Shown here in pieces: positions 32,672 to 41,380 of a stretch of DNA of 48,576 bases (the stretch's first letter is position 1; the number at the start of each line of letters is the position of its first letter). The position numbers and the translations under genes were made by a program. The DNA is taken from contig CAMFKP010000028.1 in the NCBI GenBank assembly GCA_945957385.1, positions 1 through 48,576 of the forward strand, written 5' to 3'. Source of the stretch: an uncultured Aeromonadaceae bacterium. Its GTDB lineage: Bacteria > Pseudomonadota > Gammaproteobacteria > Enterobacterales > Aeromonadaceae. The notes below the pieces were generated by a model. That model was not told the DNA's origin. It did no database searches and worked only from the letters and a program-made list of their open reading frames with translations.

Positions 32672-35329
32672 ATGGCAGTTACTAATCTTGCCGAATTGGA
32701 CGAACTGGTTGCGCGCGTCAAGGCCGCTCAGCGTGTATTTGCTACCTACTCTCAAGAACAGGTAGACAAGATTTTCCGCGCTGCAGCCCTGGCTGCCAAC
32801 AATGCCCGTATTCCGCTGGCTCAAATGGCCGTTGCTGAATCAGGCATGGGTATCGTCGAAGATAAGGTTATCAAGAACCACTTCGCTTCCGAGTACATCT
32901 ACAACAAGTACAAAGATGAGAAGACCTGTGGCATTCTGAGTGAAGATGACGAGTTCGGTACCGTCACCATCGCCGAGCCGGTAGGTATCATCTGTGGTAT
33001 CGTTCCGACCACCAACCCGACTTCCACTGCAATCTTCAAGTCTCTGATTGCTCTGAAGACCCGCAACGCAATCATCTTCTCCCCGCACCCACGTGCCAAG
33101 AATTCTACCAACGACGCTGCCAAGCTGGTTCTGGACGCTGCTATCGCTGCTGGCGCCCCGGCTGACATCATCGGCTGGATCGATCAACCGTCTGTTGAAC
33201 TGTCTAACGCACTGATGAAGCACGCTGACATCAACCTGATTCTGGCCACCGGTGGCCCAGGCATGGTTAAGGCTGCTTACTCTTCTGGTAAGCCAGCGAT
33301 CGGCGTAGGCGCAGGTAACGTACCGGTTGTTATCGATGAAACCGCTGACGTTAAGCGTGCTGTAGCTTCTGTTCTGATGTCTAAGACCTTCGACAACGGC
33401 GTAGTTTGTGCTTCTGAACAAGCTGTTATCGTTGTTGATGCTGTTTACGACCAAGTGAAAGAACGTTTTGCCAGCCACAAGGGCTACGTTCTGGCCAAAG
33501 ACGAAGCAGACAAGGTCCGCAAGGTTATCCTGATCAACGGCGCGCTGAATGCTGGCATCGTTGGCCAACCGGCGACCAAGATTGCCGAAATGGCTGGCGT
33601 CAAGGTTCCTGCTGACACCAAGATTCTGATCGGCGAAGGTCTGAAGATCTGCGAAGAAGAAGAATTTGCTCACGAGAAGCTGTCTCCGCTGCTGGGCATG
33701 TTCCGCGCCAAGAACTTCGAAGAAGCTGTCGATATGGCCTGTGCCATGGTTGATCTGGGTGGTATCGGTCACACTTCCGGTCTGTACACTGACCAGGATC
33801 TGAACGCCGACCGTGTTAAGTACTTCGGCGACAAGATGAAGACTGCACGTATCCTGATCAACACTCCGACCACCCACGGTGGTATCGGTGACCTGTACAA
33901 CTTCGCCATGGCACCGTCTCTGACGCTGGGTTGTGGTTCATGGGGTGGTAACTCCATCTCCGAAAACGTTGGTCCGAAGCATCTGATCAACAAGAAGACT
34001 GTCGCTAAACGGGCTGAAAATATGCTGTGGCACAAACTTCCGAAATCTATCTACTTCCGTCGTGGTTCTCTGCCAATCGCTCTGGGCGATCTGGAAGGCA
34101 AGAAGCGCGCCATGGTGGTTACTGACCGCTTCCTGTTCAACAACGGCTACGCTGACGAAGTTGTCCGTCTGCTGAAGAGCATGTCCATGGAAGTGGAAGT
34201 GTTCTACGAAGTAGAAGCTGACCCGACGCTGACCATCGTTCGCAAGGGTGCCGAAGTGGCCAACTCCTTCAAGCCGGACGTTATCGTCGCGCTGGGTGGT
34301 GGTTCACCGATGGACGCCGCCAAGATCATGTGGGTGATGTACGAACATCCGGAAACTTCTTTCGAAGAACTGGCTATGCGCTTCATGGATATCCGTAAGC
34401 GTATCTACAAGTTCCCGAAGATGGGTGTGAAGGCTGAACTGGTCTGTATCACTACCACTTCCGGTACCGGCTCTGAAGTTACTCCGTTTGCCGTAGTAAC
34501 TGATGACAGCACTGGCGTTAAGTACCCGCTGGCTGACTACGAGCTGACTCCGCAAATGGCCATCGTTGACGCCAACCTGGTTGCCAACATGCCGAAGTCC
34601 CTGTGTGCGTTCGGCGGTGTAGATGCCGTAACCCACGCGATGGAAGCTTACGTTTCTGTACTGGCTAACGAGTACTCTGACGGCCAAGCACTGCAAGCGC
34701 TGAAGCTGCTGAAGGACTACCTGCCGTCTAGCTACAAGAACGGCAAGGCTGACATGGTTGCTCGTGAGAAGGTACACAATGCCGCTACCATCGCTGGTAT
34801 CGCATTCGCCAACGCCTTCCTGGGTGTATGTCACTCCATGGCTCACAAGCTGGGTGCTGAATTCCACATCCCGCACGGTCTGGCTAACGCTCTGCTGATC
34901 AGCAACGTGATCCGTTACAACGCTAACGACAACCCGACCAAGCAAACTGCGTTCTCTCAATACGACCGTCCGCAAGCGCGCCGTCGTTATGCCGAAGTCG
35001 CCGACCATCTGGGTCTGACTGCAGCCGGTGACCGCACTGCTGCCAAGATCGAGAAGCTGCTGGCATGGCTGGATGGCCTGAAGAAGGAATTGGACATCCC
35101 GATGTCCATCCGTGAAGCAGGCGTACCGGAAGAGAAGTTCCTGGCTGCTGTCGATAAGCTGGCCGTTGAAGCCTTCGATGACCAGTGCACTGGCGCCAAC
35201 CCGCGCTACCCACTGATCAGCGAACTGAAGCAAGTTCTGCTGGATTCTTACTACGGCCGTCCTTACGTTGAAGGCGCTGCAGTAGAAGCCAAGGAAGAAA
35301 AGAAAGAAGAAGGTAAGAAGAAGAAGTAA
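32672..35329 (+). CDS. adhE: bifunctional acetaldehyde-CoA / alcohol dehydrogenase AdhE
   Basis: An 885-residue fermentation enzyme that converts acetyl-CoA to acetaldehyde and then ethanol, using 2 NADH. The N-terminal aldehyde dehydrogenase half has the catalytic Cys246 in NGVVCASEQ. The C-terminal iron-dependent alcohol dehydrogenase half has GGGSPMDAAKIMW, GGVDAVTHAMEAYVS and the iron ligands in GVCHSMAHKLG...HIPHGLANA. It ends in a Lys/Glu-rich tail. It is known to form spirosome filaments in E. coli. Codon use is strongly biased, as in highly expressed genes. A class II FNR promoter lies upstream and a strong terminator downstream. Confidence 0.97.
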   Translation: MAVTNLAELDELVARVKAAQRVFATYSQEQVDKIFRAAALAANNARIPLAQMAVAESGMGIVEDKVIKNHFASEYIYNKYKDEKTCGILSEDDEFGTVTIAEPVGIICGIVPTTNPTSTAIFKSLIALKTRNAIIFSPHPRAKNSTNDAAKLVLDAAIAAGAPADIIGWIDQPSVELSNALMKHADINLILATGGPGMVKAAYSSGKPAIGVGAGNVPVVIDETADVKRAVASVLMSKTFDNGVVCASEQAVIVVDAVYDQVKERFASHKGYVLAKDEADKVRKVILINGALNAGIVGQPATKIAEMAGVKVPADTKILIGEGLKICEEEEFAHEKLSPLLGMFRAKNFEEAVDMACAMVDLGGIGHTSGLYTDQDLNADRVKYFGDKMKTARILINTPTTHGGIGDLYNFAMAPSLTLGCGSWGGNSISENVGPKHLINKKTVAKRAENMLWHKLPKSIYFRRGSLPIALGDLEGKKRAMVVTDRFLFNNGYADEVVRLLKSMSMEVEVFYEVEADPTLTIVRKGAEVANSFKPDVIVALGGGSPMDAAKIMWVMYEHPETSFEELAMRFMDIRKRIYKFPKMGVKAELVCITTTSGTGSEVTPFAVVTDDSTGVKYPLADYELTPQMAIVDANLVANMPKSLCAFGGVDAVTHAMEAYVSVLANEYSDGQALQALKLLKDYLPSSYKNGKADMVAREKVHNAATIAGIAFANAFLGVCHSMAHKLGAEFHIPHGLANALLISNVIRYNANDNPTKQTAFSQYDRPQARRRYAEVADHLGLTAAGDRTAAKIEKLLAWLDGLKKELDIPMSIREAGVPEEKFLAAVDKLAVEAFDDQCTGANPRYPLISELKQVLLDSYYGRPYVEGAAVEAKEEKKEEGKKKK

Positions 35330-35355
35330 TTCTTCTCTCACCGACTAATTGATAA

Positions 35356-35383
35356 GGCCCGCACAGTGTGCGGGCCTTTTTTT
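35356..35383 (+). terminator. adhE terminator
   Basis: GGCCCGCAC-AGT-GTGCGGGCC followed by seven T, 26 bases past the stop. A textbook intrinsic terminator. Confidence 0.95.
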
Positions 35384-35434
35384 GCTTGCCTGTCGCCGGT
35401 TTGCTAGTTTTTCAGAAGGCACCGGAGGTCATTG

Positions 35435-36697
35435 ATGGCAAACATTCCTGTTCCAATTGCAGATCTACGCGTCGGGCACTTCATCCGGCTTCCATTAAGT
35501 TGGAAACAACACCCTTTCTTATTCAGTGCGTTTCGCATCAAGGATGAAGCACAGCTACAGCAGGTGCGTCAAATCGGGCTCGCTACCATCATCGTCGACT
35601 CAGATAAAAGTACGGCCGAGATCGTACTCACCCCCGTCGCCACGCCTGAACCTGAAGCCCCCGCCGTTGTCGTGCTCGATCCGATTGCCGAGCAACATAA
35701 AGCCGAACAACTCCATCTGCGACGCTCTATCCGCGCGGCCGAACGTGCCTACGGCAACTCACTTATTCCTTTGCGCGATTCCCTCAGCCGTTTGAATATG
35801 AATCCGGATGAAGGGCTGGGCACCGTTGCCGAGCTGGTTCGGCAAGCCGGTCAGCACCTGTCACAGCAAGAGGGCCCCATTGGCTTGCAGTTGGTCCGTC
35901 TGCCATCCCAGGCCGACAGTCTGCTGCTACACAGTCTGAATGTGGCGTTCATCGCCATGCTGATTGCCAAGGAGGCCGGATGGACACCATTGGAGATTGA
36001 AGATGCCGGTCTGGCTGGACTGGTGCATGACATCGGCGAACTAAAGATACCATCCCCCATACTGCGTAAACGGACTGAGCTGACCAAAGCAGAACAAAAT
36101 TACCTGCGCCAACATGTGCAATACGGTTTTGATCAACTGAAACAGCTTAATGCCTATTCACCTAAAATTCGCCAAGCCGTATTGCAACACCACGAACGGC
36201 TTGATGGCTCTGGCTATCCCAATGCCAGCAAGGGTCAGGAGATAGAACCACTGAGCCGTCTGCTGGCCGTGGTGGATTGTTATGATGAACAGCTGCACCC
36301 ACGCCAACAAGGCCATGCTGGGGTACCCAACCAGGTCATCGCATCCCTCTACAAGCGGGCCGATAAACAGTTGGATGCGACCTTTATTCAGCTATTGATC
36401 AAGGTGATGGGGATCTATCCTCCGGGTAGCCTGGTTCGATTAAGCGATGACACGCTGGCTCTGGTGATGTCCAGTGAACCTGAAGCCCCCCTCAAACCCT
36501 GTATTCAGCCTTTCGAGCGCGGCAAGGTGCCTGAGGGAGTGGATCTGATCAACTTGCGCCAGGACGAACGCACCATCAGCCGCGCCGTCGAGCTTGAGGA
36601 GTTGACGCCGCCGCAGCGCGAGTTCTTTAATCTCAGCAAGCGCTATTGTTACTACTTTTCCACTTTCGCCCCCGCCGCACCGACGATCGACAGCTAG
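35435..36697 (+). CDS. HD-GYP c-di-GMP phosphodiesterase-like protein
   Basis: A 420-residue protein: a DUF3391 N-terminal domain (MANIPVPIADLRVGHFIRLP...) and an HD-GYP domain (about 145-330). The HD pair is in HDIGELKIP (198-206) with Glu202 where most members have Lys; the second motif, HHERLDGSGYP, is canonical. HD-GYP proteins hydrolyse c-di-GMP to GMP using a bi- or trinuclear iron centre. The Glu for Lys change may alter but not abolish activity; Lys is not a metal ligand. The start at 35435 has GGAGG 6 bases upstream. Confidence 0.85.
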   Translation: MANIPVPIADLRVGHFIRLPLSWKQHPFLFSAFRIKDEAQLQQVRQIGLATIIVDSDKSTAEIVLTPVATPEPEAPAVVVLDPIAEQHKAEQLHLRRSIRAAERAYGNSLIPLRDSLSRLNMNPDEGLGTVAELVRQAGQHLSQQEGPIGLQLVRLPSQADSLLLHSLNVAFIAMLIAKEAGWTPLEIEDAGLAGLVHDIGELKIPSPILRKRTELTKAEQNYLRQHVQYGFDQLKQLNAYSPKIRQAVLQHHERLDGSGYPNASKGQEIEPLSRLLAVVDCYDEQLHPRQQGHAGVPNQVIASLYKRADKQLDATFIQLLIKVMGIYPPGSLVRLSDDTLALVMSSEPEAPLKPCIQPFERGKVPEGVDLINLRQDERTISRAVELEELTPPQREFFNLSKRYCYYFSTFAPAAPTIDS

Positions 36698-36720
36698 CCA
36701 CGGTAGGCAGTGATACAAAC

Positions 36721-36746
36721 AGGCCGCCTACGGGCGGCCTGCTTTT
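36721..36746. terminator. bidirectional terminator
   Basis: AGGCCGCC-TACG-GGCGGCCT followed by GCTTTTT, between the HD-GYP stop and the convergent chemoreceptor stop. Confidence 0.8.
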
Positions 36747-38414
36747 TCAGTAACGGAATCGCGAGACTAAATCCTTGAGCAGGTGGCCGGTTGACACCAG
36801 CTCTTCGGTACTGTGTTCCGACTCCTCTGCCGCCGCGCTGAGCTGCTCAACAATCTGCTGTATCGCGACCAGGTTACGGTTGATCTCCTCGGACACCGCA
36901 TTTTGCTCCTCGGCTGCCGTAGCAATCTGCAGATTCATTTCGTTAATGGTTTCCACGGCCGCAGCCACTCCATCCAGCGAATTGGAGATCTTGCCGGTCT
37001 CATGAATGGTCTCTTCACTACGCGCCTGGCTGGATTGCATCACCTCCACCGCCTCGGCAACACCGGATTGCAGACGCTGCAACATACTGTTGATTTCCAA
37101 GGTACTTTGCTGGGTGCGCCCCGCCAAGGAGCGCACCTCGTCGGCCACCACAGCAAACCCACGCCCCTGTTCACCTGCCCGCGCCGCCTCGATTGCCGCA
37201 TTCAACGCCAGCAGGTTGGTCTGTTCGGCAATACCACGGATCACCTCGACCACAGAGCCGATCTTACCGGTCTCCTGGGCCAATTGCTGAATCACCTGGG
37301 CAGCCTGATCCACCTCGCTGACCAACTGGTTAATGCTGCGCGTCGCCACTGCCACCACACCGCGGGCCTGGCTCGCTTCAGCGCTGGCGGCACTGGTCGC
37401 CGTCGCGGCATTTGCCGCACTCGAGGCCACCTCCTGAGCCGTCGAACTCATCTCCGTCACGGCGGTCACCACCTGCTCCGTCTCGCGTCTGTGGCCCTGC
37501 ATCTGGTTGATAAACTGTGACGAAGCGTCTTTCAGGCGACCGGAAACATCAAACACATGCAAACTGGTATCCCCGACCTGTGACACCAGGGTCTGGATTT
37601 GCTCAATGAAGTGATTAAACGCCCGGCTCAGGGCGCCAACCTCATCCTGAGTGTGCGAGCTCAGGCGACGCGTCAGATCGCCCTCACCGCTGGCGATGTT
37701 GTGCAGTGCCGCCACGACTATCTCCAACGGTCGGGTCATCTTGTTGCCCAGGACCGTTGTGGTGATCACCGTGATGACCAGCACCATCAGTGAGACCCCC
37801 AGATTGCGCAGCAGCACGCTGAACATCTCCTGTTCGCCGATTTGCAGCTGTTTGCCTAATTCAGCCTCGATATCATCGATATAAAATCCGGTGCCCACAA
37901 CCCACTGATATTTATCCAACGTTTTATTAAAACTTAATTTCGGCACATCGCGATTAATTGATGGCTTATGCCATTGATATTGGACAAAACCATCACCTTC
38001 CCTGGCCGACGAAATAATAGCCTGAATGAATAATTTACCATCGGCATCTTTGAGCTGTGATAAATCCTTCCCCTCCATTTCTGGCTTGGGACCCAACACT
38101 TGATTGACGCCCTGATAGTTATAAACAAAGAAATAGCCATCCGCATCGTAACGTAAATTACGCAATATTTGTTTTATTTTGTCTCTATTTTCTTGGGTAT
38201 CAGCATCGGAATATATTTTTGCAATCGAACTTTCAGCTAGCGCAAGATATTTGGCTAACTGTGATTTTTTTTGATTAATCAATTGCACTCGCAATTCATC
38301 TTGCTTTTGCTGCAAGTCAGCTTTGCTAATCAGATAACTGCTGACATTCATCAGCAGTACCACCACCACTAACGGAATCGTTGCGAGGGCCACTATCTTG
38401 TTTCTTATGCGCAT
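36747..38414 (-). CDS. methyl-accepting chemotaxis protein with Cache sensor
   Basis: A 555-residue receptor. A short cytoplasmic N terminus and helix 1 (about 8-30) lead to a periplasmic single Cache domain (about 35-185) with [29 protein letters not shown] and [14 protein letters not shown], the hallmarks of sCache_2 domains that bind small carboxylates. Helix 2 is about 198-220, followed by HAMP (about 220-275) and the signalling domain with [20 protein letters not shown]. The C terminus has no NWETF pentapeptide, so it likely depends on other receptors for adaptation. The ligand is not known; carboxylates are a reasonable first test. Confidence 0.88.
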   Translation of the reverse strand: MRIRNKIVALATIPLVVVVLLMNVSSYLISKADLQQKQDELRVQLINQKKSQLAKYLALAESSIAKIYSDADTQENRDKIKQILRNLRYDADGYFFVYNYQGVNQVLGPKPEMEGKDLSQLKDADGKLFIQAIISSAREGDGFVQYQWHKPSINRDVPKLSFNKTLDKYQWVVGTGFYIDDIEAELGKQLQIGEQEMFSVLLRNLGVSLMVLVITVITTTVLGNKMTRPLEIVVAALHNIASGEGDLTRRLSSHTQDEVGALSRAFNHFIEQIQTLVSQVGDTSLHVFDVSGRLKDASSQFINQMQGHRRETEQVVTAVTEMSSTAQEVASSAANAATATSAASAEASQARGVVAVATRSINQLVSEVDQAAQVIQQLAQETGKIGSVVEVIRGIAEQTNLLALNAAIEAARAGEQGRGFAVVADEVRSLAGRTQQSTLEINSMLQRLQSGVAEAVEVMQSSQARSEETIHETGKISNSLDGVAAAVETINEMNLQIATAAEEQNAVSEEINRNLVAIQQIVEQLSAAAEESEHSTEELVSTGHLLKDLVSRFRY

Positions 38415-38567
38415 ATTCTCTCCCCTTGAGTCATGCTGGCTTTTTTATGCTGTATCAGCCATATCCATCCATGTCAGAATACGGCCAAACGCTACCGACA
38501 TCTGTGTCATCGCGCAGAATCCGGCAATTGTGTCCTCACTGACCCCATAACCTTGCGAGGCCCCCCT

Positions 38568-39050
38568 GTGTCTCTTCCCTGCCCTTGTGGCAGTCAGCGC
38601 GACTTCGCTGCCTGCTGCCAACCCTATCTGCTTGGCGCGCACACCGCACCGACCCCTGAGGCGCTGATGCGCTCGCGTTTTAGTGCGTTTGTTACCGCAA
38701 ACTGGTCCTATGTACTGGCTACCTGGCATCCAGAGCACCGTCCTGACGGAGGAGAAGCCACATTGGCTAGCGACAGTCAGCACGGTCGCTGGCTCAGTTT
38801 GCAGGTGCTCGAGAGTGGTGTGGCAAGCGACGATCAATCTGGATGGGTGCGCTTTTGTGCCTGGTATCAGGATCGTGACGGCCTGCATGGCCATCATGAG
38901 ATGTCGCAGTTTGTGCGTCTGGATGGCTGTTGGGTCTATACCCTGGGACAGTTTCTCGCTTTGCCAAAAAGCCTGCTCCCCGGCCCCAACGCGCCCTGTC
39001 CGTGTGGCAGTGGCAAAAAACTTAAAAAATGTTGCCGCCATATCGGCTAA
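38568..39050 (+). CDS. ychJ: YchJ-family protein with SEC-C motifs
   Basis: A 160-residue protein with a Cys-rich zinc-binding motif at each end: LPCPCGSQRDFAACC at the N terminus and PCPCGSGKKLKKCC at the C terminus (SEC-C type). The middle holds the YchJ block LMRSRFSAFVTANWSYVLATWHP. The family (UPF0225) has no settled function. The start is GTG 38568, chosen because E. coli YchJ begins immediately before the first CPCGS and GAGG lies upstream; the ORF continues upstream in frame for 45 codons without family similarity. Single gene. Confidence 0.85.
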   Translation: MSLPCPCGSQRDFAACCQPYLLGAHTAPTPEALMRSRFSAFVTANWSYVLATWHPEHRPDGGEATLASDSQHGRWLSLQVLESGVASDDQSGWVRFCAWYQDRDGLHGHHEMSQFVRLDGCWVYTLGQFLALPKSLLPGPNAPCPCGSGKKLKKCCRHIG

Positions 39051-39124
39051 CTCTCGTTGTACTGTCACGTTATTGTCATCACTTACACCTAGAGTGGTTT
39101 TATATCCCAAGCTGGAAATAAGTG

Positions 39125-40867
39125 ATGACCTCTATCGAGCAATTATTGTCCGAACAGCGCCTCTCCATTCTATTTCAACCCATCGTCGGCGCTGGGCATC
39201 ATGATATATTGGGATATGAAGCTTTAGCTCGCGGCCCGCAATATACGCCCTACCACAGTGCGGGAGCACTGTTTAACTTAGCTCGAGCGGCAGGAAAGCA
39301 GTTGCTATTGGAACGCCATTGTCTCGAATTTGCATTGATGACCTTTCAACAATTTCAACCCGGCAACGATATTCTACTTTTTATAAATCTATCGCCACAG
39401 GCTTTGTATGATATCGGCGTAAATCACATCCATGAGTTAGCAAAAAAATATTTACACTCGCCGGAGCAACTTATTATTGAATTAACTGAGCAACCGCATC
39501 AAGAAGCGATTCTGCTCAGCGAGCTTATACGTGAATTACAACACTGTGGCATCGGTATCGCGATTGATGATCTTGGCAGCGCTTATTCTGGACTGCGCCG
39601 CTGGCTCGAATTAAAGCCGGATTATGTCAAACTCGACCGCGCTTTTATTCAAAATATCGAGCAAGATACCAATCAACAGAAATTTGTCAGCCAACTGCTG
39701 AAGCTGGCAGCAGAAACCGGATCCCTGTTTATTGTCGAGGGGGTCGAAACCCGCGGCCAATGGCAGAGTTTGCTGTCATTGGGGGTCATCTATTTTCAGG
39801 GATTTGCCATTGCCTACCCGGCCCCCGGGCTGAATGACAACTTACCGCTGCCGCCGGCCGCGCACAACAGTGATGGCTGGAGCCAGCTCCGCAAGAAGAT
39901 GCGTCAATTTGTCCACCCGGTTGCCACACTGTTGCCCGATGCCCTGTGCGACACCGCACTGGCGCTATTTAATGCCGACGAGAGTCTGCAATGTCTACCG
40001 GTCGTCGATGCTCATGGCATGGCACGAGGCGTATTGCGCCGCCAGGTGCTGTTATCCCATTTCGCCGAGCGCTTTGGTCACTCATTATATTCGCGGCAGC
40101 CCATCAGCAAATTCATGGATCAGCAACCGGTCATGGTCGAAGGTGACATGGATTTATTGCAGGTCAGCCAGGCAATCCTGGCACAAAACAGCCAGGAGAT
40201 GGACAGCCGCTTTCTGATTTGCGAACAGGGGAAATTCCTCGGGCTTGGCTACCTGAATGAGCTGGTGCATCAACTTACCGAATACCAAATCCAGATGGCG
40301 CGCCACGCCAACCCGCTGACCCAACTCCCCGGTAATGTGCCGATCCATCAAACCATTGATCAGGCCATCAGCCAACGGCGACGTTTTCACCTGGCGTATT
40401 GCGACCTGAACCATTTCAAACCGTATAACGATATCTGTGGCTACGACCGTGGCGATCTGGTGATCCGCATGCTGGCCGATCTATTGCGGCAACACCTGGG
40501 CCATCCGGACAACTTCATCGGCCATCTGGGCGGCGATGACTACATCCTGTTGTTGCGCGCCCCCGAATGGTCTAGCGCCTTGCAGCAATTACAACTGTCG
40601 TTTGCGCGTGTGCGGCGCCAGTTTTATCGCGATGTGGACTGGAATCGGGGTGGCATCGAAGGACAGGATCGGGATGGTCAAACCCGACTATTTCCTCTGT
40701 TATCCTTGGCCATCGGCGTTGTGCCCTGGCATCCCGAAAGCCATACCAACCGCAGCCAGCTAATTGAAGCCCTGACCCAGGCCAAAAAAATGGCCAAGCA
40801 GGGCCACGGTCAGGATTACTGGCTGGCCGCTGAGGCGGGAGCCGAAGTCGCACTGCTGGCTGGTTGA
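39125..40867 (+). CDS. EAL-CBS-GGDEF c-di-GMP protein
   Basis: A 580-residue cytoplasmic protein with three parts. Residues about 1-245 form an EAL domain with the key residues in YEALARG (Glu32), LFINLSPQ, ELTEQ, DDLGSAYSG, VKLDRAF and IVEGVET, so it should be an active phosphodiesterase. Residues about 260-390 look like a CBS pair, which may bind nucleotides. Residues about 395-575 form a GGDEF domain with GGDDY at 469-473; Asp replaces the conserved Glu, so cyclase activity may be lost or weak. The start at 39125 follows GGA by 8 bases. The end overlaps the convergent DUF2059 gene by 52 bases. Confidence 0.87.
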   Translation: MTSIEQLLSEQRLSILFQPIVGAGHHDILGYEALARGPQYTPYHSAGALFNLARAAGKQLLLERHCLEFALMTFQQFQPGNDILLFINLSPQALYDIGVNHIHELAKKYLHSPEQLIIELTEQPHQEAILLSELIRELQHCGIGIAIDDLGSAYSGLRRWLELKPDYVKLDRAFIQNIEQDTNQQKFVSQLLKLAAETGSLFIVEGVETRGQWQSLLSLGVIYFQGFAIAYPAPGLNDNLPLPPAAHNSDGWSQLRKKMRQFVHPVATLLPDALCDTALALFNADESLQCLPVVDAHGMARGVLRRQVLLSHFAERFGHSLYSRQPISKFMDQQPVMVEGDMDLLQVSQAILAQNSQEMDSRFLICEQGKFLGLGYLNELVHQLTEYQIQMARHANPLTQLPGNVPIHQTIDQAISQRRRFHLAYCDLNHFKPYNDICGYDRGDLVIRMLADLLRQHLGHPDNFIGHLGGDDYILLLRAPEWSSALQQLQLSFARVRRQFYRDVDWNRGGIEGQDRDGQTRLFPLLSLAIGVVPWHPESHTNRSQLIEALTQAKKMAKQGHGQDYWLAAEAGAEVALLAG

Positions 40868-41304
40868 CGGTATTCGACGCGCGCCCCCGCCTGCTGCAAC
40901 ATCATGATCAAGCGGGGCTGTTGTTCGCGCGCCAAACGCTGGCCGATCCGTATCATCTCCTCGCGCATCAGCGGGGTATAGCGCACATATTTCTGCCCCA
41001 CCGGCGTTTGGAAGAATTGCACCATCTGTGCAATCTCCTGGTGCGTGAAATGCGCCTGATAGGTCATCGCGAGTTCAGCGCGCATCCGCTCCCAGGTCAG
41101 GTACTCCTGAGCCCAGCGCTGTACCACATCCTGATAACGGGCCATGGCCGGTTGTTTCCGAATCATCTCCAGCAACACCTGATGACTCTGCCGCTGGTAT
41201 TGCTCCTTGCCGCCGATCAGATCGGCGAGTTGCAAGGCATTGTCATCCGCCCACGCCTGGCAACTCATGATGAGTCCAGCCAGCACAGCGATATATGCTC
41301 TCAT
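40816..41304 (-). CDS. DUF2059 periplasmic protein
   Basis: A 162-residue secreted protein with a signal peptide (residues 1-19, ending QAWA). The helical mature part, with YLTWERMRAELAMTYQAHFTHQEIAQMVQFFQTPVGQKYV, matches the DUF2059 family of small periplasmic proteins of unknown function. The start at 41304 is chosen because GGAGGG lies 5 bases upstream and the signal begins there. The last 52 bases overlap the end of the convergent EAL-GGDEF gene, so each transcript is antisense to the other's 3' end. Confidence 0.8.
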   Translation of the reverse strand: MRAYIAVLAGLIMSCQAWADDNALQLADLIGGKEQYQRQSHQVLLEMIRKQPAMARYQDVVQRWAQEYLTWERMRAELAMTYQAHFTHQEIAQMVQFFQTPVGQKYVRYTPLMREEMIRIGQRLAREQQPRLIMMLQQAGARVEYRQPASSATSAPASAASQ

Positions 41305-41344
41305 TGAATCCCTCCATTGCTCGCGACACGATGACAATAAAGAC

Positions 41345-41368
41345 GTGACCCGGCAAGCGCCGGGTCAC
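41345..41368. terminator. hairpin between ygiQ and the DUF2059 gene
   Basis: A 10-bp perfect stem, GTGACCCGGC / GCCGGGTCAC, with AAGC loop. It lies between the ygiQ stop and the DUF2059 start, so it most likely ends the ygiQ transcript; only a weak T-rich stretch follows. Confidence 0.55.
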
Positions 41369-41380
41369 AAGAGTCTGGAT

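Noticed and set aside
32840-33877. 345-codon open frame opposite adhE, and a second at 34304-35341
   Set aside because: Both are antisense to AdhE, whose strong codon bias leaves the opposite frame free of stops. No start signal or domain is visible.
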